The notes below the pieces were generated by a model that was not told the origin of the DNA, made no database searches, and saw nothing but the letters and a program-made list of their open reading frames with translations. This document shows positions 1 to 6,366 of a stretch of DNA of 18,033 nucleotides, piece after piece (position 1 is the first letter of the stretch; every line of letters starts with the position of its first letter). Where the stretch lies: NCBI GenBank assembly GCA_030452775.1, contig JAKDLQ010000013.1, forward strand, positions 1 through 18,033, given 5' to 3'. The DNA is from Micrococcales bacterium. Lineage in GTDB: Bacteria; Actinomycetota; Actinomycetes; Actinomycetales; Dermatophilaceae. The position numbers and the translations under genes were made by a program.

Positions 1-155
1 CGGGCCACCACCGCCGCCTGCGCCGCAGCCGGCAACCCATCAAACACCCCCGCAGGCACCCCGGTCACCGGCTCCAGCAGCTCACCGAACGACACAGACG
101 CGACCCGCCCCGCGGTGTCTGTCTCGGTCCCCTGAAGGGTGCTACCTCTGCTCAT
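1..155 (-). CDS. 5' end of a probable DUF222/HNH endonuclease-type (13E12-like) protein, cut by the left edge
   Basis: Reading leftward from an ATG at 155, 51 codons are open to the window edge. The peptide begins MSRGSTLQGTETDT and later contains GLPAAAQAAVVAR. An Ala/Gln/Val-rich helical start of this kind is usual for actinobacterial DUF222 proteins, which carry a C-terminal HNH nuclease motif; that part would lie outside the window. Codon use differs from the neighbours: it includes TTT, GAT, TTG, AGA, ACA and CCT, which are rare in the surrounding genes. This fits a multicopy, possibly mobile family. No good Shine-Dalgarno is visible. Instead, a LexA-like half palindrome lies directly upstream, as is known for several mycobacterial 13E12 genes. 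The family call rests on a short N-terminus and is uncertain; the open frame with its start is better supported. Confidence 0.45.
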   Translation of the reverse strand, partial: MSRGSTLQGTETDTAGRVASVSFGELLEPVTGVPAGVFDGLPAAAQAAVVA

Positions 156-157
156 AC

Positions 158-173
158 TCGAACACTAGTACCC
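158..173 (-). promoter_or_regulatory. Degenerate LexA (SOS) box-like site in front of the left-edge gene
   Basis: On the plus strand the site reads TCGAACACTAGTACCC. The actinobacterial SOS box is TCGAAC-N4-GTTCGA: the left half matches 6/6 and the right half 3/6. It sits 2 nt from the minus-strand ATG at 155, so a bound repressor would cover the start region. 13E12-family genes in Mycobacterium are known LexA targets, which supports the reading, but one half-site is weak. Confidence 0.35.
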
Positions 174-189
174 ACCACCGACAGTGGTG
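173..189. other. Short inverted repeat downstream of the EF-G-like gene
   Basis: CACCAC (173-178) and GTGGTG (184-189) form a 6-bp stem with a 5-nt loop, about 90 nt past the stop codon of the minus-strand EF-G-like gene. No U-tract follows on either strand, so it is at best a weak terminator or processing site. The rest of the 156-276 gap shows nothing else recognisable. Confidence 0.2.
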
Positions 190-276
190 TGAGGCGACGA
201 TGTCAACTGAGCACGCAGCACCAGCCAGGCCATCCACCCAGCAGTCGGTCGCCGATATCGAGGACGCCCAGGCACG

Positions 277-2340
277 TCAGCTTGCGAGTATCGCCTTGGC
301 CTTGTCTGCGGGCAGCAGGTCGAGGCGCAGCGGCTCACGGGTGAAGGAGCCGGTGCCGTGCGAGACAGAGCGCAGGTCGATGGGGTAGCGGGAGAGCTCG
401 GCCTGCGGCACCTCGGCACGCACGATGGTCCAGCCCCCGTCCTCGCCCGGCTCGGTCCCGACGACCTGGCCCCGACGGCCACGGAGGTCGGCCATGACGG
501 CGCCGAGGTACTCGTCGGCCGTCGTGATGGCCACGGTGTCGATGGGCTCGAGCAGTGCCACGGTCGATTCGTTGGCAGCCTCCTTGAGGGCCACCGCGGC
601 CGCGGTCTGGAAGGCGACATCGCTCGAGTCGACGGAGTGGGCCTTGCCCTCGACGAGGGTGACTCGCACATCGATGACGGGGTGCCCGGTGAGCAGGCCC
701 TTGCCCAGTTGGGCGCGGACCCCCTTCTCGACGGACGGGATGAACTGGCGCGGCACCGAGCCGCCGACGACCTTGTCGACGAACTCGATCCCGGCCCCGC
801 GAGTCAACGGCTCGATCTCCAGCGAGCACACGGCATACTGCCCGTGCCCACCGGACTGCTTGACGTGCCGGCCCTGCGCTGTGCACCGGCGGACGAACGT
901 CTCGCGCAGCGCCGTGCGATGCGGCTCCGCGGTCACCGTGACGCCGTAGCGCTGCGACAGCTGCGCGATGATGTCGTCGACGTGCGCCTGCCCCATTGTC
1001 CACAGCACGACCTGATCGGTCTCGGTAGCGTGCTCCATCCGCACCGTCACGTCCTCGGCGACGATGCGCTGCAGCGCACCGGCGAGCTTGTCCTCGTCGG
1101 ACTTGGACGCGGCCCGGATCGCCACCGGCAGCTGCGGCTCCGGCAGCAGCCACGGCGCCACGACGGCCGGCCGCTCCACGCAGGACAGGGTGTCGGACGT
1201 CTCGGCCCGGGTCAGCTTGGTCACGAGCGCGACATCGCCGGCGATGACGGTCCCGCGGGGCCGGTGCGTGTCGATGAAGGGCGCGGACAGCGGGCCGACG
1301 CGTTCCTCGTCGTCATGGGCAGGGTGCGCCGGGACCTCGCGCCCGATGAAGTCACCGAGGTGGCCCGAGACGTGCACGGTGTCATCGACGCGGAGCGTCC
1401 CCGAGAAGACCCGGACGAGGGAGAGCCGCCCGATGTACTGATCGGTGGTGGTCCGCACCACCTCTGCCACGAGAGGCTGTGACGGGTCGCACGCGATGCC
1501 CGTGATCTCCCCGCCGACCGGGGATGTCACCGGGGGCAGCGGGTGCACGGTCGGATCCGGGAAGGCGCGCTCGATGAGCCCGAGCAGCTCCTCGACGCCG
1601 GCCCCGGTCTGCGCCGAGACGGGGATGATCGGATAGAACGTCCCGCGGGTGATCGCGGTGCGCAGGTCCGCGATGAGCGCATCGGACTCGATCGTCTCGC
1701 CGTCGAGGTAGCGGTCGAGCAGGGTCGCATCCTCCGACTCCTCGATGACCGACTCGATGAGCGCGTTGCGCGCGTCCTCCTGCTCCTCGGACCGTCCGTC
1801 CGCATCCCCGGTGATGAGGCCGACCACACCTGTCACGTCGCCCTTCTCGATGACCGGCCAGTGCGTGGGCCGCGCGTCGCCGAAGGTTCGCCGACAGCTC
1901 GTCACCGTCGCGGCAAAGTCGGCGCGTGGCTGGTCGAGGTGGCTCACGACGACGGCGCGTGGCATCCCGACGGCCGAGCACTCGCGCCACAACAGCGAGA
2001 CCGGACGGTCGATGTCATCGGCTCCCGAGACGACGAAGATCGCCGCGTCGGCCGCCCGGAGCCCCGCGCGCATCTCACCGACGAAGTCGGGGAATCCCGG
2101 CGTGTCGATGAGGTTGAGGGCCAGGCCCCCGCTCTCGATCGAGGCCACCGACAGGATCGTGGTCCGCACGTGCTCGGTGTCGGCGGTCCGGTGACCCGGC
2201 ACCCGCGCGGCCACGAGCGCGTCGAAGAGCGTCGTCTTGCCGGCCCCGCCAGGCCCCACGAGCACAACATTACGGATGTCCTGCGGCGAGGCGGGGTTGG
2301 GGGCCGCAGGAAGGTCTGATCTGCCGGTCTGTCTCGCCAT
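277..2340 (-). CDS. fusA2: Elongation factor G-like GTPase (EF-G2 / FusA2 type)
   Basis: 687 aa translational-GTPase-like protein of the EF-G2 type, close to mycobacterial FusA2 in layout. The start at 2340 follows a GGAAGG motif (2349-2354, 8 nt away), and homologous sequence begins soon after it. The open frame runs further upstream, but that extension has no family resemblance. Visible G-domain motifs are the P-loop GPGGAGKTT (res. 29-37), DTPGFPDF (79-86) and a G5-like SAQTGAG. The EF-G domain II-V core follows, including KQSGGHGQY and a QFIPSVEKG segment. The G4 motif is SHLD (133-136) instead of NKxD. Only 43 residues separate the P-loop lysine from DTPG, shorter than usual, so switch I looks reduced. 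From memory, mycobacterial EF-G2 lacks ribosome-dependent GTPase activity and is dispensable. Its role here is unknown, and it need not be a working translocase. It is transcribed away from infC. Confidence 0.88.
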   Translation of the reverse strand: MARQTGRSDLPAAPNPASPQDIRNVVLVGPGGAGKTTLFDALVAARVPGHRTADTEHVRTTILSVASIESGGLALNLIDTPGFPDFVGEMRAGLRAADAAIFVVSGADDIDRPVSLLWRECSAVGMPRAVVVSHLDQPRADFAATVTSCRRTFGDARPTHWPVIEKGDVTGVVGLITGDADGRSEEQEDARNALIESVIEESEDATLLDRYLDGETIESDALIADLRTAITRGTFYPIIPVSAQTGAGVEELLGLIERAFPDPTVHPLPPVTSPVGGEITGIACDPSQPLVAEVVRTTTDQYIGRLSLVRVFSGTLRVDDTVHVSGHLGDFIGREVPAHPAHDDEERVGPLSAPFIDTHRPRGTVIAGDVALVTKLTRAETSDTLSCVERPAVVAPWLLPEPQLPVAIRAASKSDEDKLAGALQRIVAEDVTVRMEHATETDQVVLWTMGQAHVDDIIAQLSQRYGVTVTAEPHRTALRETFVRRCTAQGRHVKQSGGHGQYAVCSLEIEPLTRGAGIEFVDKVVGGSVPRQFIPSVEKGVRAQLGKGLLTGHPVIDVRVTLVEGKAHSVDSSDVAFQTAAAVALKEAANESTVALLEPIDTVAITTADEYLGAVMADLRGRRGQVVGTEPGEDGGWTIVRAEVPQAELSRYPIDLRSVSHGTGSFTREPLRLDLLPADKAKAILAS

Positions 2341-2526
2341 GCCCCCACCCTTCCGCGGTTGCACGCTCGTCACAAGACCACCGACGTCGTATGCCGCCGA
2401 GCTCACCCCTCGCGGCCCCTCGGCCGTGCCCACGGGTTCCGGCCGAGGCCGGGGTCGCCGAGGCCGGGCTGCGACGCGCCGCCTTGGGGTTTCGGACGAG
2501 ATTTCGAGCGACCGCTGCTCTGCTGC

Positions 2527-2532
2527 TACTCT
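2527..2532 (+). promoter_or_regulatory. Possible -10 element (TACTCT) for the infC operon
   Basis: TACTCT fits the actinobacterial TAnnnT -10 pattern and lies just before the structured infC leader, giving a leader of about 270 nt. There is no good -35 hexamer about 17 bp upstream, so the call rests on the -10 and its position only. Confidence 0.3.
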
Positions 2533-2554
2533 GGAGCACTGACCGGTTGTCTGT

Positions 2555-2577
2555 GCCCGCCGATATGTCGGCGTGGC
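2555..2577 (+). promoter_or_regulatory. Stem-loop in the infC leader
   Basis: CGCCGA (2558-2563) and TCGGCG (2568-2573) form a 6-bp stem with a TATG loop. GCC (2555-2557) and GGC (2575-2577) extend it to 9 pairs around one bulged T (2574). A further GC-rich hairpin can be drawn around 2643-2690, where CGCCC pairs with GGGCG and the flanking CCGTGCGA pairs partly with TCGCACACGG. The function is unproven. Structured leaders in front of infC-rpmI-rplT are known L20 or IF3 control elements in other bacteria. Confidence 0.35.
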
Positions 2578-2733
2578 AACGACAACGTGCAAGAGAAGCT
2601 CGCTTCCACCCGCGTCGGCCGCTTGGTCGCCGGGTTACCAGGTCCGTGCGAAGCGCCCCGTCTCCGGGCGGAGCGAATCGCACACGGTGACGCAGAGGCA
2701 ACTCGGCGGCATACGAACACCTTGGGAGACATG

Positions 2734-2759
2734 GGCTCCTCGTGCACGCGCGAGGAGCC
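2734..2759 (+). terminator. Attenuator-like hairpin in the infC leader
   Basis: GGCTCCTCG (2734-2742) pairs perfectly with CGAGGAGCC (2751-2759), a 9-bp GC-rich stem with an 8-nt loop, followed by a short T-rich stretch (TTCTTCG). It ends about 50 nt before the infC start, as expected for a leader attenuator controlling read-through into infC-rpmI-rplT. The T-tract is short, so termination strength is uncertain. It could instead be a protein-binding stem. Confidence 0.45.
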
Positions 2760-2798
2760 TTCTTCGTGTCCGGCAGCACGATCCCATCGTTTCGATCT

Positions 2799-2804
2799 AA
2801 GGAG
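2799..2804 (+). promoter_or_regulatory. Shine-Dalgarno AAGGAG that fixes the infC start at an ATC codon
   Basis: AAGGAG is followed by a 6-nt spacer (CACCAC) and then ATC at 2811, exactly where IF3 homology begins (TEPRINERIRVPEV). No ATG, GTG or TTG lies at the right distance, so the rare ATC is the most likely initiator. Confidence 0.75.
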
Positions 2805-2810
2805 CACCAC

Positions 2811-3422
2811 ATCACCGAACCTCGCATCAACGAGCGCATCCGGGTCCCGGAAGTGCGCTTGGTTGGCCCCAACGGCGAGCAGGTCGGCATCGTCCGCGTC
2901 GAGGACGCGTTGCGTCTGGCCGAGGAGGCGAACCTCGACCTCGTCGAGGTGGCTCCCATGGCCAAGCCGCCGGTCGCCAAGCTCATGGACTTCGGCAAGT
3001 TCAAGTACGAAGCCGCCCTGAAGGCACGAGAAGCACGCAAGAACCAGGTCAACACGGTCATCAAGGAGATCAAGCTCCGGCCGAAGATCGACCCGCACGA
3101 CTACGGCACGAAGCGTGGCCACGTCGAGCGGTTCCTCAAGGCGGGCGACAAGGTCAAGGTGACGATCATGTTCCGTGGGCGCGAGCAGTCCCGCCCAGAG
3201 CTGGGTCGCCGCCTGCTCGATCGTCTCGCCGAGGACATCTCGGATCTCGGCTTCGTCGAGTCCTCACCGAAGCAGGACGGGCGCAACATGATCATGGTCA
3301 TCGGCCCGACCCGCAAGAAGGCCGAGGCCAAGGCCGCGGCGCGGCGCTCCCGCGAGAAGAGCAACGCCGAGGCGCGCGCGGCAGAGACGACGATGCCGGC
3401 CGGGAGCGCCACCGCCGAGTGA
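2811..3422 (+). CDS. infC: Translation initiation factor IF-3, probable AUC start
   Basis: IF3 binds the 30S subunit, prevents premature 50S joining and checks start-codon and initiator-tRNA pairing. From the ATC at 2811 the product is 203 aa. The N-terminal domain opens with TEPRINERIRVPEVRLVG and includes DLVEVAPMAKPPVAKLMDFGKFKYE. A basic linker and the C-terminal domain (KLRPKIDPHDY, VKVTIMFRGREQSRPELG, KQDGRNM) follow. The last 35 or so residues are an Ala/Arg/Glu-rich tail, as in other actinobacteria. An in-frame GTG at 2742 would add 23 residues, but it lies inside the leader hairpin and lacks both a ribosome-binding site and homology. IF3 genes classically use AUU or AUC so that IF3 represses its own translation, so the start fits. 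It leads the infC-rpmI-rplT operon. Confidence 0.95.
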   Translation: MTEPRINERIRVPEVRLVGPNGEQVGIVRVEDALRLAEEANLDLVEVAPMAKPPVAKLMDFGKFKYEAALKAREARKNQVNTVIKEIKLRPKIDPHDYGTKRGHVERFLKAGDKVKVTIMFRGREQSRPELGRRLLDRLAEDISDLGFVESSPKQDGRNMIMVIGPTRKKAEAKAAARRSREKSNAEARAAETTMPAGSATAE

Positions 3423-3481
3423 GCGGCCGACAGCGCTCGACCCGATCCTGCCTGCCACCGGCCCGCCACTGGCCTGTCATC

Positions 3482-3529
3482 CCATGCCCGCACCAACCCC
3501 ATGCCGCACCAACGCCATGCCGCACCAAC
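3482..3529 (+). repeat. Three short direct repeats in the infC-rpmI spacer
   Basis: CCATGCCCGCACCAAC (3482-3497) is followed by two identical copies of CCATGCCGCACCAAC (3499-3513 and 3515-3529), with periods of 17 and 16 bp. The repeats occupy the 135-nt gap between infC and rpmI, ending 28 nt before the rpmI start. Each copy contains an ATG. Only the one at 3501 is in frame with rpmI, and it has no Shine-Dalgarno. This may be a small minisatellite or a repeated RNA element. Confidence 0.8.
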
Positions 3530-3557
3530 GCAGGACAACACGAAGGAGATCGGCGCC

Positions 3558-3752
3558 ATGCCGAAGATGAAGACGCACAGCGGTGCGAAGAAGCGCTTCC
3601 GCCTGACCGGCACCGGCAAGGTCATGCGCGAGCAGGCCGGCGGTCGCCACCTGCTCGAGCGCAAGTCGAGCAAGAAGAAGCGGTCCATCGCGAACGACGT
3701 CGAGGTCTCCAAACCGGACGCCAAGAAGGTCAAGAAGCTTCTCGGCAAGTGA
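3558..3752 (+). CDS. rpmI: 50S ribosomal protein L35
   Basis: 64 aa, the usual L35 length, beginning MPKMKTHSGAKKRFRLTGTGK and ending in a lysine-rich VKKLLGK tail. L35 is a small basic protein of the large ribosomal subunit. The start at 3558 has AAGGAG 9 nt upstream (3543-3548). An in-frame ATG at 3501 inside the spacer repeats would give a 19-residue extension not found in L35, so it was not used. It is the second gene of the infC-rpmI-rplT operon, 30 nt from rplT. Confidence 0.97.
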   Translation: MPKMKTHSGAKKRFRLTGTGKVMREQAGGRHLLERKSSKKKRSIANDVEVSKPDAKKVKKLLGK

Positions 3753-3782
3753 GCCGAGTCCCATCAACGAAGGAGTGTTCAC

Positions 3783-4166
3783 GTGGCACGCGTGAAGCGG
3801 GCGGTCAACGCCCACAAGAAGCGTCGCGTCGTTCTCGAGCGAGCGACCGGTTATCGCGGTCAGCGCAGCCGGCTCTATCGCAAGGCCAAGGAGCAGGTCA
3901 CCCACTCGCTCGGCTACGCCTACCGGGACCGCCGCGCCAGGAAGGGTGACTTCCGTCGCCTGTGGATCCAGCGGATCAACGCCGCAGCTCGAGCCAACGG
4001 CATGACGTACAACCGCTTCATGCAGGGCCTCAAGACCGCCGGTGTCGAGGTCGACCGCAAGATCCTCGCGGACCTCGCCGTGAACGACGCGCCCGCCTTC
4101 GCGACGCTCGTGGAGCTCTCGCGCGCCAACCTCCCCGTCCAGCCGAGCGCGAAGGCCGCCAGCTGA
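3783..4166 (+). CDS. rplT: 50S ribosomal protein L20
   Basis: 127 aa, starting at a GTG (3783) with AAGGAG 7 nt upstream. It begins MARVKRAVNAHKKRRVVLERATGYRGQRSRLYRKAKEQ when divided at the family blocks, then has the conserved WIQRINAAARANGMTYNRFMQGL segment, and ends in an Ala-rich tail. L20 binds 23S rRNA early in 50S assembly. In several bacteria it also represses its own operon by binding the leader mRNA, which makes the structured infC leader a candidate target here. That link is inference. Confidence 0.97.
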   Translation: MARVKRAVNAHKKRRVVLERATGYRGQRSRLYRKAKEQVTHSLGYAYRDRRARKGDFRRLWIQRINAAARANGMTYNRFMQGLKTAGVEVDRKILADLAVNDAPAFATLVELSRANLPVQPSAKAAS

Positions 4167-4207
4167 CCGAGCCACGAGGGAGGATCGACCGAGCGCCGGG
4201 ACGCCCA

Positions 4208-5005
4208 GTGCTGACCAACACCCGATCGGATCGGGTCAGGTCGGTGCAGGCGTTGTCCCGGCGCTCGATGCGCAGCAGGACCGGCTTCTTCGTCGTCGAG
4301 GGCCCGCAGGCCGTCCGCGAAGCGCTGGCCCACCGCCCCGACCACGTGCGCGACATCTACGTCACCTCCCGAGCGGCCGCGCGGCATGGCGACCTCATGT
4401 CCCTGGCGACCGGTGCGGAGGCACGAGTCCACGAGGTCACCGAAGAGGTCCTCGCTGCGCTGTGCGACACGGAGTCCCCGCAGGGGATCGTCGCCGTATG
4501 CCGGATGCTCGCGGTCGATCTCGACGGTGCACTGGACGGCCTGCCGCCGGATGCCGTCGTCTGCGTCTTGACCAACGTGCGCGACCCCGGCAACGCCGGC
4601 ACCGTGATCCGCGGCGCCGACGCGGCGGGCGCAGATCTGGTGCTCGTCAGCGAGGCAAGCGTGGACATCCACAACCCCAAGGTGGTCCGCTCCAGCGCCG
4701 GGTCGCTCTTTCACCTGCCGATCGTCGCGGGGCTCCCGATCGAGCAGATCCTGTCATCGCTACGCGCACGAGGGGTCGCACTGCTTGCCACCGACGGCTC
4801 CGGGACGACGCTGCTGCCCGACGTCGACCTGACGCGTCCACACGCGTGGGTGATGGGCAACGAGGCCTGGGGCCTGCCCGCAACGGTGCGGGACGCCTGC
4901 GACGTCGTCGTCCGGGTCCCGATCCATGGTCTCGCCGAGTCTCTCAATCTCGCGATGGCCGCCACCCTCTGCCTCTACGAGTCGGCGCGCATCCGACACG
5001 GCTGA
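4208..5005 (+). CDS. SpoU/TrmH-family RNA 2'-O-ribose methyltransferase
   Basis: 265 aa from a GTG at 4208 (VLTNTRSDRVRSVQALSRRS), which matches the family's usual opening. Upstream codons are open but not family-like, and the Shine-Dalgarno is weak. The N-terminal SpoU substrate-binding domain (FFVVEGPQAVREAL) is followed by the SPOUT catalytic domain: motif 1 LTNVRDPGNAGTVIRGADA (about 119-137), motif 2 VMGNEAWGLP with Glu near 219, and motif 3 IHGLAESLNLAMAATLCLYE with Asn near 247. Proteins of this group use S-adenosylmethionine to methylate a ribose 2'-OH in rRNA or tRNA, and some confer resistance to 50S-targeting antibiotics (TsnR-like). The exact target cannot be read from sequence. 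It lies 41 nt after rplT, a common actinobacterial arrangement, and may be co-transcribed with it. Confidence 0.9.
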   Translation: MLTNTRSDRVRSVQALSRRSMRSRTGFFVVEGPQAVREALAHRPDHVRDIYVTSRAAARHGDLMSLATGAEARVHEVTEEVLAALCDTESPQGIVAVCRMLAVDLDGALDGLPPDAVVCVLTNVRDPGNAGTVIRGADAAGADLVLVSEASVDIHNPKVVRSSAGSLFHLPIVAGLPIEQILSSLRARGVALLATDGSGTTLLPDVDLTRPHAWVMGNEAWGLPATVRDACDVVVRVPIHGLAESLNLAMAATLCLYESARIRHG

Positions 5006-5055
5006 TCCCGGTCCACCTGGTTGCCGGCGGGGCGGGCGGCCCACGTTCTTGTCCG

Positions 5056-5083
5056 CATCTGTCCGTGTTTACCCACATCTGTC
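5056..5083 (+). promoter_or_regulatory. Paired direct repeat (CATCTGTC) upstream of the histidine kinase
   Basis: CATCTGTC occurs at 5056-5063 and 5076-5083, exactly 20 bp apart (two helical turns), upstream of the putative -10 element. This phasing suits a dimeric activator or response regulator. No regulator can be named. Confidence 0.35.
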
Positions 5084-5105
5084 GTCCTCGGTGAGTCTCG
5101 GTCGG

Positions 5106-5111
5106 TATCCT
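5106..5111 (+). promoter_or_regulatory. Putative -10 (TATCCT) giving a leaderless histidine-kinase transcript
   Basis: TATCCT matches TAnnnT and ends 7 nt before the ATG at 5119, so transcription would begin at or next to the start codon. There is no Shine-Dalgarno before this ATG, which fits a leaderless mRNA, common in actinobacteria. No clear -35 is visible. Confidence 0.45.
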
Positions 5112-5118
5112 CGCCAGC

Positions 5119-6279
5119 ATGAGCTTCTCGGAGGCGGTCCCCGACGCCGTCGCGTCGGCCATCCCGCTCGCCGAGTGGTTGCCCGACGGGCTCGTCGTCG
5201 TCGGCGAGGACAGGCGGATCCGCTTCGTCAACGCCGAGGCCACCCGCATCCTGGATCGGGCCCGCTCCGAGCTGCTCGGTCACGTGCTCGTCGCGGCCCT
5301 GCCACTCACCGACACGTACGGTCGCGACTGGTGGGCGGCCGCCGACCCGTGGCTCAGCGACACCGGTGAGGAGGGCCACGACGAGCGGCTCGTCGTCACG
5401 GGGAGCGGCCGCGAGGTCCTCATGACGGCACGCTATGTGCGCGAGGAGCCCGGAGGGGAGATCTTCCGGGTGTTCCTCGGGTTGCGCGGCGCCGAGGCCC
5501 GGCTCGCCGCAGAGCAGGACCAGGCGAGCGTGCTGACCACCGTCGCGCACGAACTGCGGGCGCCGCTCACCTCGGTCCTGGGGTTCACGAGCAGCCTGCT
5601 GCGTCGGTGGGACCGCTTCAGCGACGACCAGAAGCGGCTCATGATCGAGACGATCGAGGCCGACGCCAAGCGGCTCACCCGGCTCATCACCGAGCTGCTC
5701 GACATCTCCCGGCTCGACTCGGATCGACTCACTCTGCGGCTCGGCCCGGTCGACATCGAGGCCCTGTTGTCACGGCACCTGCTTCGCCACGACCTCGGCC
5801 TGCTCCCCGGCGACATCAGGCTCGAGCTCGGCGAGCGAGCCCGGGCAGACGGCGTGCCCGAGCTCTGGGCAGACGGAGACCGGCTCGATCAGGTCTTCTT
5901 CAACCTCATCGACAACGGCGTGAGGCACGGCGCCGGGACCATCACCGTCACCCTTGATCGCGACCCGGATGAGCCCGACGGCGTGATGGTGCACGTCGAT
6001 GACGAGGGCGACGGAATCCCGGAGGCGAACCGGCCCCTGGTCTTCGGCCGGTTCTGGCACGGGCCCGACAACGCGACGTCGGGGCTCGGCCTCTACGTCG
6101 CGCGCGGCCTCGTGGAGGCACACGGCGGTGACATCGAGGTGGGCACGGCAAAGACCGGCGGCGCGAGGTTCACGGTCCGGTTGCGATCCGCCTTGTCCGG
6201 GACGACGGGCTCGGGCTCGGGCGGTGACGCGACCGGGGCCGGGTGGTCGGGTCAGGACGCCACGGCGGCCCTAGACTGA
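5119..6279 (+). CDS. PAS-domain sensor histidine kinase (orphan, soluble)
   Basis: 386 aa with no membrane segment or signal peptide, so probably cytosolic. The N-terminal 120 or so residues look like a PAS sensor (LPDGLVVVGEDRRIRFVNAEATRILDRA). A HisKA dimerisation domain follows with the phospho-acceptor His144 in VAHELRAPLTSVLGF. The HATPase domain has the N box (FFNLIDNGVRHG), the G1 box (DDEGDGIP), an F-box-like VFGRFWHG, and G2 (TSGLGLYVARGLVEAHGG). All key kinase motifs are intact. The C-terminus is a short Gly/Ser-rich tail. No response regulator is encoded nearby, so its partner must be elsewhere. The place between the rRNA methyltransferase and pheS is one I recall from other actinobacteria, which hints at a link to translation or amino-acid state. 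The signal is unknown. Confidence 0.92.
   Translation: MSFSEAVPDAVASAIPLAEWLPDGLVVVGEDRRIRFVNAEATRILDRARSELLGHVLVAALPLTDTYGRDWWAAADPWLSDTGEEGHDERLVVTGSGREVLMTARYVREEPGGEIFRVFLGLRGAEARLAAEQDQASVLTTVAHELRAPLTSVLGFTSSLLRRWDRFSDDQKRLMIETIEADAKRLTRLITELLDISRLDSDRLTLRLGPVDIEALLSRHLLRHDLGLLPGDIRLELGERARADGVPELWADGDRLDQVFFNLIDNGVRHGAGTITVTLDRDPDEPDGVMVHVDDEGDGIPEANRPLVFGRFWHGPDNATSGLGLYVARGLVEAHGGDIEVGTAKTGGARFTVRLRSALSGTTGSGSGGDATGAGWSGQDATAALD
6272..6277 (+). promoter_or_regulatory. Possible -10 (TAGACT) for pheST, overlapping the kinase stop codon
   Basis: TAGACT fits TAnnnT strongly and its last T is the first base of the kinase stop codon. A start near 6284 would give a leader of about 83 nt before the pheS ATG. 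No convincing -35 is seen. The leader shows no phenylalanine-rich leader peptide and no T-box features. Confidence 0.4.
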
Positions 6280-6366
6280 CCACTGGATCCACGTCCGGTC
6301 CGATGTGATCGGGTGCGGGCCGTACTCCTTGGACCTTTGCCCCGATCGAGAGCAGCACACCCGCGC

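Larger units (their letters stand above)
2341..2810. other. Divergent intergenic region between the EF-G-like gene and infC
   Basis: This 470-bp stretch contains no convincing gene. The left part (2341-2500) would hold the promoter of the minus-strand EF-G-like gene, but I see no clear -10/-35 pair there. It contains GCCGAGGCCGGG twice (2442-2453 and 2457-2468, 15-bp period). The right part, from about 2527, looks like a promoter followed by a structured leader of about 270 nt for infC, with three stem-loops and a strong Shine-Dalgarno at the end. Open frames crossing it, including one using an ATG at 2731, lack family resemblance and look like by-products of high GC. Confidence 0.6.

Noticed and set aside
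358..1482. Long plus-strand open frame opposite the EF-G-like gene
   Set aside because: The opposite strand encodes a clear EF-G family protein over the same bases. The plus-strand product has low-complexity GC-driven composition and no recognisable domain.
2731..3021. Possible leader peptide/ORF starting at ATG 2731 in the infC leader and overlapping infC
   Set aside because: It has only a poor ribosome-binding site, runs far into infC in another frame and has no conserved peptide features. The bases are better explained by the attenuator-like hairpin.
6303..6308. AUG-UGA start-stop in the pheS leader
   Set aside because: Six bases occur easily by chance and there is no Shine-Dalgarno in front. 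No phenylalanine-codon leader or terminator/antiterminator pair supports attenuation.
6284..6366. T-box or phenylalanine attenuation leader before pheS
   Set aside because: The stretch is only about 83 nt, with no T-box core sequence, no Phe codon run and no terminator hairpin with a T-tract.
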